A stretch of 64,000 bases of DNA from Mesorhizobium sp. GbtcB19. Its GTDB lineage: Bacteria > Pseudomonadota > Alphaproteobacteria > Rhizobiales > Rhizobiaceae. A model generated the notes under the pieces. It did not search any database. It had not been told where the DNA came from and saw only the letters and a program-made list of their open reading frames with translations. This document shows, piece by piece, positions 1 through 7,917 of this stretch. The stretch spans positions 186,001-250,000 of the forward strand of contig NZ_JAGXJY010000005.1 in NCBI RefSeq assembly GCF_019091085.1. The letters run 5' to 3'. Position 1 is the first letter of the stretch; every line of letters starts with the position of its first letter. A program made the position numbers and the translations under genes.

Positions 1-538
1 TGGTGGCGATGTTGCCCTCCGCCTTCTTCACCGGCTCGGCCGGTTGCGCGGCGGCTTGCTTCTGCGTCCCTGTCGTATCGGTCGCCGCCGGCTGCGTGGC
101 GTCGGTGGACTGCGCCGGCGCCGGATCATAGGGCTTGCGATCGAAAGCCGGCTGGGCGTTCAGCTCATCCTTGCTGGTCTTGGCCACCAGCCAGCGGTCG
201 CCGTTCTTCTCGGCCCATTCAAGCTTGCCGTAGTCGAAGGCGACATCCTTCGTGCCGACGCCAAGGAAGCCGCCGACGCCGATGATCGCGGACTTGGCCT
301 TGCCGCTTGAATCGAAGACGACATCGTCGACCTTGCCGATATTCTGGGCATCGTCGCCGGTGCCGTTATAGACGGACTCCCCGATGATATTGGTCATCAG
401 CGCGCCGTCGGAACGCGGAACAGGAGCCGTGTTTTCGGCTGCGGGAGCCTGCGCCGGAGCAGGCGTGGTCGTCTGTGCAAAGGCGCCGGTTGCAAGCGAT
501 GTCGCCAGAGCGGTGGTCGCAAGAAGCGTGCGGATCAT
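1..538 (-). CDS. PRC-barrel domain protein, exported (3' end outside window)
   Basis: Leftward gene starting at ATG 538 and running off the window edge, so the C-terminus is missing. Residues 1-22 form a signal peptide ending in AFA-Q, so the product is periplasmic or surface-bound. After a Pro/Ala linker, residues ~48-115 match a PRC-barrel, with the typical pattern MTNIIGESVYN, IGKVDDVVFD, AIIGVGGFLGVG and VAFDY. The tail is rich in Ala, Pro, Thr and Gln. PRC-barrel proteins of this type in rhizobia are abundant stress-induced envelope proteins of unknown biochemical role. A consensus EcfG promoter lies ~90 bp upstream, supporting membership in the general stress regulon. Confidence 0.85.
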   Translation of the reverse strand, partial: MIRTLLATTALATSLATGAFAQTTTPAPAQAPAAENTAPVPRSDGALMTNIIGESVYNGTGDDAQNIGKVDDVVFDSSGKAKSAIIGVGGFLGVGTKDVAFDYGKLEWAEKNGDRWLVAKTSKDELNAQPAFDRKPYDPAPAQSTDATQPAATDTTGTQKQAAAQPAEPVKKAEGNIAT

Positions 539-629
539 GACGGTCTCTCCTCGTGCCTGATTTCGTGCATGCCGCTCGCCCGGCCAGCCCTGCGCGGCAG
601 GCCGGGAGCGGCATTGTCAACAGGTTCAC

Positions 630-654
630 AACGTTGTGACCCAAGCGTTGTTCC
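630..654 (-). promoter_or_regulatory. EcfG-type stress promoter for the PRC-barrel gene
   Basis: On the minus strand this reads GGAAC (654-650), 16 bases, CGTT (633-630). It matches the alphaproteobacterial EcfG/RpoE2 consensus GGAAC-N16/17-CGTT exactly and lies 92 bp upstream of the PRC-barrel start codon. Confidence 0.8.
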
Positions 655-696
655 AACGCCGAGTTTTCCCGGGAGCTCGGATTCTCGACCTCTGGC

Positions 697-722
697 GGAA
701 CCTTTGCGACCGCATCTTCGTT
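697..722 (+). promoter_or_regulatory. EcfG-type stress promoter for the lipid kinase gene
   Basis: GGAAC (697-701), 17 bases, CGTT (719-722), ending 55 bp before the ATG at 778. It is divergent from the promoter at 630-654, so this 240-bp intergenic region carries two outward-facing EcfG promoters. Confidence 0.8.
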
Positions 723-777
723 TCAGCCTGCGGCTGGTGGGTCTTCAGCCCAGACTTGAAGACAGACGGAGCGGGGC

Positions 778-1698
778 ATGCGGTTTGCTGCGGTGCTGAA
801 CCAGGATGGCGGCACCTTGCGCACCATAGACATCGGAGCGTTTTCCGAGCAGTTGCGTCAGATACTCGAAGCGGCGGGGCATTCGGTCGAGATCGATATC
901 GTCGCCGGCCGAGACATCGCCGCGGCGCTGGAAAAGGCGATCGCCAAGCGAAATATCGATGTCGTGCTTGCCGGCGGCGGTGACGGCACGATTTCCACCG
1001 CGGCCTCCCTTCTCATGAACAAGAAGAAGGCTCTGGCGATTTTGCCCGCCGGCACCATGAACCTCTTCGCGCGCGGCCTTGGCATTCCCCAGACATTGGA
1101 AGCGGCGCTGCAATCCTTTGCCCATGGTGAGGTGATCGCCGTCGATATGGCGAGCGCCAACGGCCGGCCTTTCGTGCACCAGTTCTCCGTCGGCATGCAC
1201 GCCAAGATGGTCCAGCTGCGCGAGAAAATGGATTTCGGCTCGCGTCTTGGAAAGATGCACGCATCGGTGCGCGCCGCCTGGGCGGCGATCAAGAACCCGC
1301 CGGCGCTTAAGGTCAGCCTGAGCGTCGGCAAGGCGGAGATCGTCACCCGCACCACCGGCATCGGCATCTCCAACAACCTGTTCGGCGAAGGCCATCTGCC
1401 CTATGCCGACAATCCGGCCGGCGGCGTGCTTGGCGTCTATGTCAGCGTCGCGCGCCGGCGTCATCACCTGGCAAAGCTGCTGCTGGACATGCTGCGCGGC
1501 CGGTTGCGCCAGAGCGCGCATGTCGAAGTGCATCAGGCTGGCAAGGCGGTGCTGAAAATCCACTCTCCCGCCAGGAGGTTCAGCGCGGTTTTGGACGGCG
1601 AATTGATCAGGCTGGAGCGCGAAACAACGATCGAGATTCATCCCGGCGCGCTGAACGTGCTCGTTCCGGCAAGCAATGCGCAGGCAAAGGCGGCGTGA
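778..1698 (+). CDS. Diacylglycerol kinase-like lipid kinase (DAGK catalytic family)
   Basis: 306 aa, the normal length for the YegS/DgkB-like family. The nucleotide-binding signature GGGDGT is at residues 66-71 and is followed by a second conserved loop, LPAGTMNLFARGLGIP, at ~91-106. The family phosphorylates diacylglycerol, sphingosine-like or related lipid hydroxyls with ATP at the inner membrane face; the substrate here cannot be read from sequence. The start is supported by GGAG about 6 bases upstream. An EcfG promoter precedes the gene, suggesting membrane lipid remodelling as part of the stress response. It converges with the small gene at 1707-1910. Confidence 0.88.
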   Translation: MRFAAVLNQDGGTLRTIDIGAFSEQLRQILEAAGHSVEIDIVAGRDIAAALEKAIAKRNIDVVLAGGGDGTISTAASLLMNKKKALAILPAGTMNLFARGLGIPQTLEAALQSFAHGEVIAVDMASANGRPFVHQFSVGMHAKMVQLREKMDFGSRLGKMHASVRAAWAAIKNPPALKVSLSVGKAEIVTRTTGIGISNNLFGEGHLPYADNPAGGVLGVYVSVARRRHHLAKLLLDMLRGRLRQSAHVEVHQAGKAVLKIHSPARRFSAVLDGELIRLERETTIEIHPGALNVLVPASNAQAKAA

Positions 1699-1706
1699 TG
1701 CGGAGA

Positions 1707-1910
1707 TCAACCGCCCTGGACGGGTTTTTGCGCCGCCGGAGGCGCTTCCGGCAGGGTCTGCTGCGTGGTCGGCGGCTTGATCAGTTCGCCATAAATCTCG
1801 ACCGCGCCCCACGCGATAAAGGCGAGCAGAAGTCCGGCGACGAGGATTCTGAGGCCATGCCAGCCCCAATGCCCTTGGCGCGCTTTGTCTTCAGGTACGA
1901 TCTTGGTCAC
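1707..1910 (-). CDS. Small single-pass membrane protein, unknown function
   Basis: 67 aa: a charged N-terminus with a tryptophan pair (GHWGWHG), one hydrophobic helix at about residues 20-40, and a Pro/Gln-rich tail probably on the outer side. I recognise no family. Reality is supported by coding character and by an exact EcfG promoter 54 bp upstream, making it a stress-regulated small envelope protein. Confidence 0.7.
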   Translation of the reverse strand: MTKIVPEDKARQGHWGWHGLRILVAGLLLAFIAWGAVEIYGELIKPPTTQQTLPEAPPAAQKPVQGG

Positions 1911-1963
1911 CTTTGGCCTCCATACTGCGCGGCGGCGGGCACTTCAGGTGCGACATGTCAGGT

Positions 1964-1988
1964 AACGGGGCCTGTTCGGGAAGGTTCC
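1964..1988 (-). promoter_or_regulatory. EcfG-type stress promoter for the 67-aa membrane protein
   Basis: Minus strand GGAAC (1988-1984), N16, CGTT (1967-1964). It ends 54 bp before the start codon at 1910. Exact consensus. Confidence 0.8.
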
Positions 1989-2071
1989 GCGCTCAGGGCG
2001 GACGCTCAGGCATGTGCGCGGCGATGGATCGCATATACGCGGGGATGATTGCATGACCACTCGGGGGATTG

Positions 2072-3595
2072 GTGACTAGCAAGGCAGACAGTTTGCCGGA
2101 GGATGTGGGCCGCGTTGTCATCGATGCGGACCGGCTCGCCGTGCTTGCGGGCCTGGGCGCCATGGATGCCGCGACCGATCCTGACTTCGACCGCATCGCT
2201 GGTCTTGCAGCGGCCATTGCCGAAGCGCCCATCGTGCTGGTCAGCCTCGTCGACAGCGATCGCCAATGGTTCAAGTCGCGCATCGGTCTCGACGAGCAGG
2301 AGACGCCGGCCAGCATCTCCTTCTGCGCCCATGCCATCGCCGCCGGCGACGATCCCATGGTCGTGACCGACGCCAGGCTCGACCCGCGTTTTACCGCCAA
2401 TCCGCTGGTCAATGGCAAGCAGCACATCCGCTTCTATATCGGGGTGCCGATGGTGGTGGCCGGGGCCAGGATCGGCACACTTTGCGTGCTCGATCGCGAA
2501 CCGCGACCGTTTCCGACCGCGGACAGGCTGGCGAAACTGAAGACGCTCGCCGACCTCGCCGCCAGCCTGTTCACTTTGAAGGACGCCACCCGCAACGGCG
2601 CCATCGCCAAGACGGAACTGGCGCGCGAGGAAAAACGCCGCGCCATTGCGCTCGATGCCGCTTCGCTGGCAAGCTGGGTGTGGGACATCCGCACCGACAT
2701 GATCGAATGCGACTCGCTCCTGGCCGGGCTTTTCAACCTGCCGGCGTCGAACCGGCTGAAGGCGCGCGACATCCTGCGTGCCATCGACCCGCGCGATGTC
2801 TACCAGACCGAGACGCGTTTTCGCGACGCGCTGAGCGGCAGCGACGACTATTTTGGCGAGTACCGGGTCAATGGATTCGACCCTCCCCGCTGGGTCGCCA
2901 CGCGCGGCCGCGTCGTCGAACGCGACGGCGAGGGCAAGCCGACACTGATCTTCGGCGTCAATTACGACATCACCGAACGCAAGCTGGGCGACGAGCGGCA
3001 GCGCCTCCTGCTGCGCGAGCTCAACCACCGCGTCAAGAACACATTGGCGACCGTCCAGGCGCTGGCGACGCAGACGGTCCGCCACGCGCGTCAGCCGAGC
3101 GAGTTTCTCGAAGCCTTCAGTGCGCGATTGCACGCGCTCGGCGCCGCCCATAGTCTACTGTCCGATCGGGAGTGGCGCGGCATCGGCATCGGTGAGTTGG
3201 CGCGTATCGAGGCCAAGGCTTTCGACACCGGCGACCAATCGCGCATTACGATTTCCGGTCCCGAGCTCCTGCTCTCGCCGGACCAGGCGGTGGGTCTGGG
3301 CCTGATCCTGCATGAACTCGCCAGCAACGCGCTGAAATACGGTTCGCTTTCCGTCCCATCGGGAAAAGTCGATCTCGACTGGAAGACGAAAGGCCGCAAA
3401 GGCGCGCGCCGCCTGGTGCTGACCTGGCGCGAAAGCGGCGGTCCGGAAGTCGAACCTCCCGACCGCCAGGGTTTCGGCTCGATCCTCATCCGCCGCAGCC
3501 TTGCCAAGGTGATCGACAGCGACGTGACCCACGAATTTCGCCCCGGCGGTGTCTTCGCCGAGATATCGATGCCGCTCGAACCGTCCTTGAAATGA
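2072..3595 (+). CDS. GAF-PAS HWE-family sensor histidine kinase
   Basis: About 507 aa, no membrane segment, so cytoplasmic. A GAF domain (~25-165) is followed by a PAS-like domain (~190-310, ending YDITERK) and an HWE/HisKA_2 kinase core. The phospho-acceptor is His319 in LNHRVKN. The N-box reads LHELASNALKYG, and the family-defining W-x-E is WRE. HWE kinases often phosphorylate PhyR-type receivers; location next to the phyR locus makes that a reasonable inference, but no dedicated receiver is adjacent. The start is uncertain: GTG 2072 with GGGGGA just upstream, or TTG 2069. No EcfG promoter was seen before it. Confidence 0.85.
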   Translation: MTSKADSLPEDVGRVVIDADRLAVLAGLGAMDAATDPDFDRIAGLAAAIAEAPIVLVSLVDSDRQWFKSRIGLDEQETPASISFCAHAIAAGDDPMVVTDARLDPRFTANPLVNGKQHIRFYIGVPMVVAGARIGTLCVLDREPRPFPTADRLAKLKTLADLAASLFTLKDATRNGAIAKTELAREEKRRAIALDAASLASWVWDIRTDMIECDSLLAGLFNLPASNRLKARDILRAIDPRDVYQTETRFRDALSGSDDYFGEYRVNGFDPPRWVATRGRVVERDGEGKPTLIFGVNYDITERKLGDERQRLLLRELNHRVKNTLATVQALATQTVRHARQPSEFLEAFSARLHALGAAHSLLSDREWRGIGIGELARIEAKAFDTGDQSRITISGPELLLSPDQAVGLGLILHELASNALKYGSLSVPSGKVDLDWKTKGRKGARRLVLTWRESGGPEVEPPDRQGFGSILIRRSLAKVIDSDVTHEFRPGGVFAEISMPLEPSLK

Positions 3596-3621
3596 GTGGT
3601 CCGGCGATTTGCTAAGCGGAT

Positions 3622-4086
3622 CTAAGGCATGCCGTCCGGACCCGGCTTCGGCGGATTGGGTTTGGCGTTCTCGCGATAGATGGCGTAGGCGACGATCGCC
3701 AAGGCAGGGGCCACGACGGCTCCCAACCCGCCCTTGCTCTTGGCAAGCGCCGGAAGCAGGGCAAGTGCCGCGGTAATGCCCACCGCCGTCATGTCGGCCT
3801 GCCGCCGTCTTGCGCGCCGCCTGCTGCGCATGCTGGCGGTCAGCTTATGGATGACCACGATCAGGCCGGCTATGACCAGGAATCCGATGCCGAAACCGAG
3901 GCTGGTCGCCAGCGGTCCGTAGCGCGCCGCCAGCCAGATATAGGCAGCCCCTATGAGGAAGCCGACGCCGCACAACGCAAAAATGGCGGCAAGCCCGTAA
4001 AGGATTGCCGTCATCCGCGCCCTTTGCAAAGCGGCCATCGCTTCGCCCGAAGCAAGGGCCGAGATCAGCGAGACAATCGTCCCCAT
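3622..4086 (-). CDS. YqjE/holin-like membrane protein (Phage_holin_3_6-like)
   Basis: 154 aa with two long hydrophobic helices (~26-55 and ~60-85), a basic Arg-rich loop (RSRRRARRR) and another hydrophobic segment near 100-130. It follows the DUF883 gene by 6 bp, the arrangement of the enterobacterial yqjD-yqjE pair, where the second protein is a holin-superfamily inner-membrane protein. Despite the family name nothing nearby suggests phage. It is probably co-transcribed with the DUF883 gene from the EcfG promoter at 4450-4474. Function unknown. Confidence 0.75.
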   Translation of the reverse strand: MGTIVSLISALASGEAMAALQRARMTAILYGLAAIFALCGVGFLIGAAYIWLAARYGPLATSLGFGIGFLVIAGLIVVIHKLTASMRSRRRARRRQADMTAVGITAALALLPALAKSKGGLGAVVAPALAIVAYAIYRENAKPNPPKPGPDGMP

Positions 4087-4092
4087 CTGCGG

Positions 4093-4419
4093 CTAACGGC
4101 GGGACAGGAGAGCGAAGAGGAAGCCGACGCCTGCGGCGATCGCCAGCGACGTCACGGGCTTCTCGCGCACTTTCGCGATCAGCTGGGCTTCGATGTCCTC
4201 GGCGCTTCCCCGCATGCTTTCGAATGCGGCCTCACCTTGCGCCCGCAATTGTTCGACGCCGTCGGCGGCGGCGCGACGGGCCGCGCCATAGCCGTGCTGG
4301 CCGGTCTTGGCGAGTTGCTCGGTGAGCTTCTGGATGTCCGCTTTCAGCTGCTCGATATCGGCTTCCAGGTCGGCGGTGGTCGCTTGCTCAGTCGTGGATC
4401 TGCCTGCAGCGGTTGCCAT
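4093..4419 (-). CDS. DUF883 (ElaB/YqjD-like) membrane-anchored protein
   Basis: 108 aa. The N-terminal two thirds is an amphipathic coiled coil (LEADIEQLKADIQKLTEQL). The C-terminus has the family hallmark: an EKP turn (VREKPVTSLAIAAGVGFL) and a single terminal transmembrane helix closing with Arg-Arg. YqjD/ElaB proteins are stress- and stationary-phase-induced inner-membrane proteins that bind ribosomes in E. coli. An exact EcfG promoter sits 31 bp upstream, which fits. Confidence 0.87.
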   Translation of the reverse strand: MATAAGRSTTEQATTADLEADIEQLKADIQKLTEQLAKTGQHGYGAARRAAADGVEQLRAQGEAAFESMRGSAEDIEAQLIAKVREKPVTSLAIAAGVGFLFALLSRR

Positions 4420-4449
4420 TCTCTAACTCCTTGCGTTTGCTTGGATTTC

Positions 4450-4474
4450 AACGTCTGTTCTGCGCCAAGGTTCC
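4450..4474 (-). promoter_or_regulatory. EcfG-type stress promoter for DUF883-holin operon
   Basis: Minus strand GGAAC (4474-4470), N16, CGTT (4453-4450), ending 31 bp before the DUF883 start codon. Exact consensus. Confidence 0.8.
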
Positions 4475-4497
4475 GCACCTGGCCACTCAAAGCACTC

Positions 4498-4642
4498 TAG
4501 GGTGTGTTGAGATTCAGGTCAGGCCGAGTCGAAAATGGTGGCTTCCGAGAACCGGAGCGGAGCGTACTTAAAGTACGTGAGCACCGGAAGCGCAGGAAGC
4601 CGCCATTTGCAGGCCGGCATCACCTGAATATCGACGCACCTA
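4498..4642. repeat. 145-bp palindromic repeat, copy A
   Basis: Near-complete palindrome centred on GTACTTAAAGTAC at ~4565-4577. The left end (TAGGGTGTGTTGAGATTCAGG) pairs with the right end (CCTGAATATCGACGCACCTA). Two more copies are at 56797-56940 and 63445-63591. The right end includes the TAG stop codon of the Crp/Fnr gene at 4640-4642. As RNA it would fold into one long hairpin. Confidence 0.85.
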
Positions 4643-5401
4643 GATAAGCGGCCGGCGTTCTTCACCGAGCCCTTCCCAGCGGGCCAGGTTCTTCAGCCCA
4701 TCGTAGTCGATTACCTCGCAGCCGCCGTCGCGCCACCTGACGAGCTTGCGGTCCATCAATTTGCGGATCGTCTTGTTGGTGTGAACCAGCGAGAGGCCAA
4801 GCGTGTCGGCGATGTGCTGCTGCGTGATCGGGATTTGCACCGGAGTCTTGCCGTTGAGGCCGGCGCCGCGGGCCCGGCTGGCGATGAAGGCAATAAGATA
4901 GGCAGCGCGTTCGAGCGCGGTGCGGCGGCCGATGCTGAGCAGATTCTCATCCAGCATCCGTTCCTCGCGCGACGCGATCCAGGTGATGTCGTAGGCAAGG
5001 CCTGGATAGTTGCGATAGAGGTCGTGCAGCTGCTCGCGCTCGAAAACGCAGAGCAGCATCGGCGACAACGCCTCGACGGAATGCTGCATCTCGCCCATCA
5101 GGCTGCCTTGCAGGCCGATGAGGTCGCCAGGCATGGAATAATTGAGGATCTGCCGTCGCCCGTCAGGCAAGAGCTTGTAGCGGAACGCCCAGCCGGACAG
5201 CACCGTGTAGAGATGCGCGCTGTGGCTGCCCTCGACCAGGACCGTCGCCCCCTTGTCGACAGCCAACTCGCCGCGTTTGAAGGTGCTGATGAACAGCAGT
5301 TCCTGCATGTCGAATTCGCGAAAGGCCGGCAGCGGCCGCAGCGGGCACTTTTCACAAGGGTATTGACGACTGGCGACCGAACGTGTGCTTTGGCTGGACA
5401 T
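4640..5401 (-). CDS. Crp/Fnr family transcriptional regulator
   Basis: 253 aa from ATG 5401, chosen because GAGAGGGG lies ~7 bases upstream. A cyclic-nucleotide-binding-like beta barrel (~30-140) is followed by a long dimer helix and a Crp-type winged helix (TQQHIADTLGLSLVHTNKTI) at ~185-205. An N-terminal CxxC (PCEKCPLR) is present but the full four-cysteine Fnr cluster is not obvious, so oxygen sensing is not claimed. It has its own EcfG promoter and sits beside the EcfG locus, suggesting a second-tier stress regulator. The stop codon lies within the end of a palindromic repeat. Confidence 0.88.
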   Translation of the reverse strand: MSSQSTRSVASRQYPCEKCPLRPLPAFREFDMQELLFISTFKRGELAVDKGATVLVEGSHSAHLYTVLSGWAFRYKLLPDGRRQILNYSMPGDLIGLQGSLMGEMQHSVEALSPMLLCVFEREQLHDLYRNYPGLAYDITWIASREERMLDENLLSIGRRTALERAAYLIAFIASRARGAGLNGKTPVQIPITQQHIADTLGLSLVHTNKTIRKLMDRKLVRWRDGGCEVIDYDGLKNLARWEGLGEERRPLI

Positions 5402-5442
5402 TTCGACCCCTCTCGAAATCCCTGCCCTTATGGGCGCATGGA

Positions 5443-5467
5443 AACGTCTGAGACCGGCAGGGGTTCC
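5443..5467 (-). promoter_or_regulatory. EcfG-type stress promoter for the Crp/Fnr gene
   Basis: Minus strand GGAAC (5467-5463), N16, CGTT (5446-5443), ending 42 bp before the start at 5401. Exact consensus. Confidence 0.8.
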
Positions 5468-5553
5468 GCGAGGCATGGAGGCCCATGTCTTTTTTAAATG
5501 ACATAGCGCCGAATTCCGCGCATGAGTGCGGCCCGCCGAGGAGACACTGATAG

Positions 5554-5934
5554 GTGCCAGCATTGCTTGACGGACTGCGTATTCTCATCCTGGAAGACGA
5601 GTTCCTGATCGCTATGGATGTCGAGCAGCTTTGCCGGGATCACGGCGCCGCGGATGTGACGATCGCGCGCGATCTCGCAGAGATCGACGGGCAGGCATTG
5701 CCGTCCCGCTTCGACGCGGCGGTTGTCGATCTGATGCTCGGCGGCGTATCGACCCTGGACTTTGCCGCGCGGCTGCGCAGCGAGGGCGTGCCGTTCGTGT
5801 TCGCTTCCGGCTATTCGGATTCGGACGAAGTCAAGGGTTCGTTCCCGGACATCCGGCTGGTGACCAAGCCTTATTCGGGAGACGACCTCATCGAAGCCGT
5901 GGCCATTGCTTGCGGCCGCGCAAGAGCTGCCTGA
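5554..5934 (+). CDS. Single-domain response regulator (FATGUY-like receiver)
   Basis: 126 aa, a bare receiver with no output domain: acidic pocket LEDE at ~13-16, phospho-acceptor Asp59 (VVDLM), switch motif PFVFASGYSD (~89-98) and Lys in VTKPY. The ASGY motif resembles the PFxFATGY signature of the FATGUY receivers, such as Sphingomonas SdrG and Caulobacter MrrA, that shuttle phosphate from HWE kinases in the general stress pathway. GTG start 5554 is supported by GAGGAGA 9 bases upstream. It lies 3' to 3' with ecfG. A role as phosphotransfer partner of the nearby HWE kinases is inference. Confidence 0.85.
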   Translation: MPALLDGLRILILEDEFLIAMDVEQLCRDHGAADVTIARDLAEIDGQALPSRFDAAVVDLMLGGVSTLDFAARLRSEGVPFVFASGYSDSDEVKGSFPDIRLVTKPYSGDDLIEAVAIACGRARAA

Positions 5935-5972
5935 GGCACTGTCGCGCCCGAACTACCGTGGTGTGATTCAGC

Positions 5973-6524
5973 TCACGCCGCGTTTGAACCCGTCACCTGC
6001 GCCGAGATGGCGTCGGGACCGAACTCGTCCTCTCCGGAAATCTTGAGGATCTCCTGCAGCCTTGTGCGCGCCCGGCTGACCCGGCTCTTGATCGTGCCGA
6101 CCGCGCAGCCGCAGATTTCGGCGGCTTCTTCATACGAGAAGCCGGAAGCGCCGATCAGGATGATGGCTTCGCGCTGGTCCTCGGGCAGTTGCTCGAGCGC
6201 GCCGCGGAAATCCTTGAGGTCGAGCTGGCCGTGCTGGGCCGGATGAACGGCAAGCCTCGCCGTCATGATGCCGTCGCTGTCCTGCACCTCGCGGCCGCGC
6301 TTGCGCATCTGCGAATAGAACTCGTTGCGCAGGATGGTGAACAGCCAGGCCTTGAGGTTGGTGCCCGGCTGGAAGCTCTCATGCTTGTCCCACGCCTTGA
6401 CCAGCGTTTCCTGGACGAGATCGTCGGCCCGGTCGGCATTCTGCGTCAGCGACACGGCGAAAGCGCGCAGGCTCGGGATCGCACCGAGCAACTCGGTCTT
6501 GAAGCTCTGGGACACCGCCGCCAT
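5973..6524 (-). CDS. ecfG: General stress response ECF sigma factor EcfG (RpoE2)
   Basis: 183 aa, ECF15-type. Region 2 spans ~15-80 (ADDLVQETLVKAW, then LKAWLFTILRNEFYS). Region 4 spans ~110-165 (LPEDQREAIILIGASGFSYEE, then GTIKSRVSRAR). It directs polymerase to GGAAC-N16/17-CGTT promoters and is held by NepR until PhyR~P sequesters NepR. It lies 3 bp downstream of nepR and is cotranscribed from the autoregulatory promoter at 6825-6849. Confidence 0.95.
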   Translation of the reverse strand: MAAVSQSFKTELLGAIPSLRAFAVSLTQNADRADDLVQETLVKAWDKHESFQPGTNLKAWLFTILRNEFYSQMRKRGREVQDSDGIMTARLAVHPAQHGQLDLKDFRGALEQLPEDQREAIILIGASGFSYEEAAEICGCAVGTIKSRVSRARTRLQEILKISGEDEFGPDAISAQVTGSNAA

Positions 6525-6527
6525 GCC

Positions 6528-6731
6528 TCAGTCCTTTTTCTGGGCAGGTTCGGTCTGTTCCAGCTGGCTGAGCAACTGAGCGAAACGGTCCGGCACCTGG
6601 TCCGAGACCAACTCATCATAATATTGCTTGAGCTTGCGGGCAATTTCGGAGTTCGCTCCAAGCGGGTTGCCGTCCCCGTTCCGATGCCTGTTTGCGGCAT
6701 CAGCCATCTGTTTTTTCGACATGTCTTTCAT
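6528..6731 (-). CDS. nepR: Anti-sigma factor NepR
   Basis: 67 aa from ATG 6731 (AGGG 5-6 bases upstream; GTG 6752 and ATG 6722 are alternatives). It carries the NepR core: helix 1 (IARKLKQYYDELVSDQVPD) and helix 2 (RFAQLLSQLEQ) linked by the conserved VPDRF. It binds EcfG, blocking transcription, and is titrated by the sigma-like domain of phosphorylated PhyR. Located directly upstream of ecfG, divergent from phyR. Confidence 0.93.
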   Translation of the reverse strand: MKDMSKKQMADAANRHRNGDGNPLGANSEIARKLKQYYDELVSDQVPDRFAQLLSQLEQTEPAQKKD

Positions 6732-6824
6732 AGTCGCCCTGATTTCCAGCACCCGAACCGCTCTTCGACTTCAAACCACAACGCAAGCGGAACGCTCGTC
6801 TGGTTGCCCATCCCGAAATGCCCA

Positions 6825-6849
6825 AACGCCGGCCTGCTAATTTAGTTCC
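6825..6849 (-). promoter_or_regulatory. EcfG autoregulatory promoter for nepR-ecfG
   Basis: Minus strand GGAAC (6849-6845), N16, CGTT (6828-6825), 93 bp before the nepR start. Only 9 bp separate its -35 element from that of the oppositely oriented phyR promoter. Confidence 0.85.
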
Positions 6850-6858
6850 ACAGCCGGC

Positions 6859-6883
6859 GGAACTTTTTCTGAAAGCCGGCGTT
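6859..6883 (+). promoter_or_regulatory. EcfG promoter for phyR
   Basis: GGAAC (6859-6863), N16, CGTT (6880-6883), 66 bp before the phyR ATG. Paired back to back with the nepR-ecfG promoter. Confidence 0.85.
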
Positions 6884-6949
6884 TGATTTTCCGGGGCTTG
6901 CACCGGCATGGCCTTGAACATGCAACGTCATCTGAGGGAGACGTAAATA

Positions 6950-7744
6950 ATGAGTTTGTCCGCAACCATCGCTCCGCATCTTCCGTTCCTGCGCCGCTTC
7001 TCGCGGGCGGTTTCGGGATCGCAGGAGAGCGGTGACGCGCTGGTCGCCGCGATGCTGGAAGCCATCATCGCCGACACTAACATCTTCCCCGACGCCTCCA
7101 GCGACCGCATTGCGCTGTACAAGGTCTTCGCCAGGCTGTTCACGTCCGTGGCCATCCGCGTCCCGCAGGAACAGGCGCAGACCGCCTGGGAGCAACGCGC
7201 CGCGGCCAATCTGAACGCGATCGCGCCGCTGCCGAGGCAGGCTTTCCTGCTGGTGGCCGTCGAAGGCTTCAGCGAGGATGAATCGGCCGAGATTCTCGAT
7301 GTCGACGAGGATGAATTCTCAGGACTGCTTTCCCAGGCGAGCAACGAGATTTCCCGACAGGTCGCGACAGACGTGCTGATCATCGAGGACGAGCCGCTGA
7401 TTGCCATGGACATCGAGGAGATGGTCGAAAGCCTCGGCCACCGCGTCGTCGGCACGGCGCGCACGCATGCCGAGGCGGTGGCCATGTTCGGCAAGACCCG
7501 GCCGAAAATGGTTCTGGCCGATATCCAGCTCGCCGACGGCAGCTCCGGCATCGAGGCGGTCAACGAGATTTTGTCCTCGACGCCGGTGCCGGTTATTTTC
7601 ATCACCGCCTTCCCGGAACGCCTGCTGACCGGCGAACGTCCGGAGCCGGCCTTCCTGGTCACCAAGCCCTTCAACCCCGACATGGTCAAGGCTTTGATCA
7701 GCCAGGCCCTGTTCTTCGACCGGCAGGCCAAAGCCGCGGCCTGA
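6950..7744 (+). CDS. phyR: PhyR, sigma-factor-mimicking response regulator
   Basis: 264 aa. Residues ~5-125 are a degenerate EcfG-like sigma domain (LPFLRRFSRAVSGS, LPRQAFLLVAVEGFSEDESAEIL). Residues ~135-260 are a receiver: IEDEP acidic pair, phospho-acceptor Asp191 (LADIQL), switch FITAFPERLL and Lys in VTKPF. On phosphorylation the sigma-like domain binds NepR and frees EcfG. It is divergent from nepR-ecfG and has its own EcfG promoter, giving positive feedback. The likely inputs are the HWE kinases at 2072-3595, 8277-9308 and 10547-12244. Confidence 0.95.
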   Translation: MSLSATIAPHLPFLRRFSRAVSGSQESGDALVAAMLEAIIADTNIFPDASSDRIALYKVFARLFTSVAIRVPQEQAQTAWEQRAAANLNAIAPLPRQAFLLVAVEGFSEDESAEILDVDEDEFSGLLSQASNEISRQVATDVLIIEDEPLIAMDIEEMVESLGHRVVGTARTHAEAVAMFGKTRPKMVLADIQLADGSSGIEAVNEILSSTPVPVIFITAFPERLLTGERPEPAFLVTKPFNPDMVKALISQALFFDRQAKAAA

Positions 7745-7863
7745 TCCCGTCAAAAGCCCGGACTTTTCAGTGTCATGCGAGGCCTTCGCCCCTCGTGTGA
7801 CGCTTGTCTGTTTTTACGATCTGAAAAGCCCCTTCAAGGGGATCGTCTTTTTCGGCAAATGGT

Positions 7864-7888
7864 GGAACAAACGGCACCGAGCCACGTT
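7864..7888 (+). promoter_or_regulatory. EcfG-type stress promoter for the DUF1328 gene
   Basis: GGAAC (7864-7868), N16, CGTT (7885-7888), 29 bp before the ATG at 7918. Exact consensus. Confidence 0.82.
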
Positions 7889-7917
7889 CTTTTCCCGACA
7901 TAAGAAGGAGACGCATC

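Noticed and set aside
3622..4086. Phage holin suggesting a prophage
   Set aside because: Holin-superfamily name only; it pairs with a DUF883 gene as in yqjD-yqjE, and no other phage genes are present.
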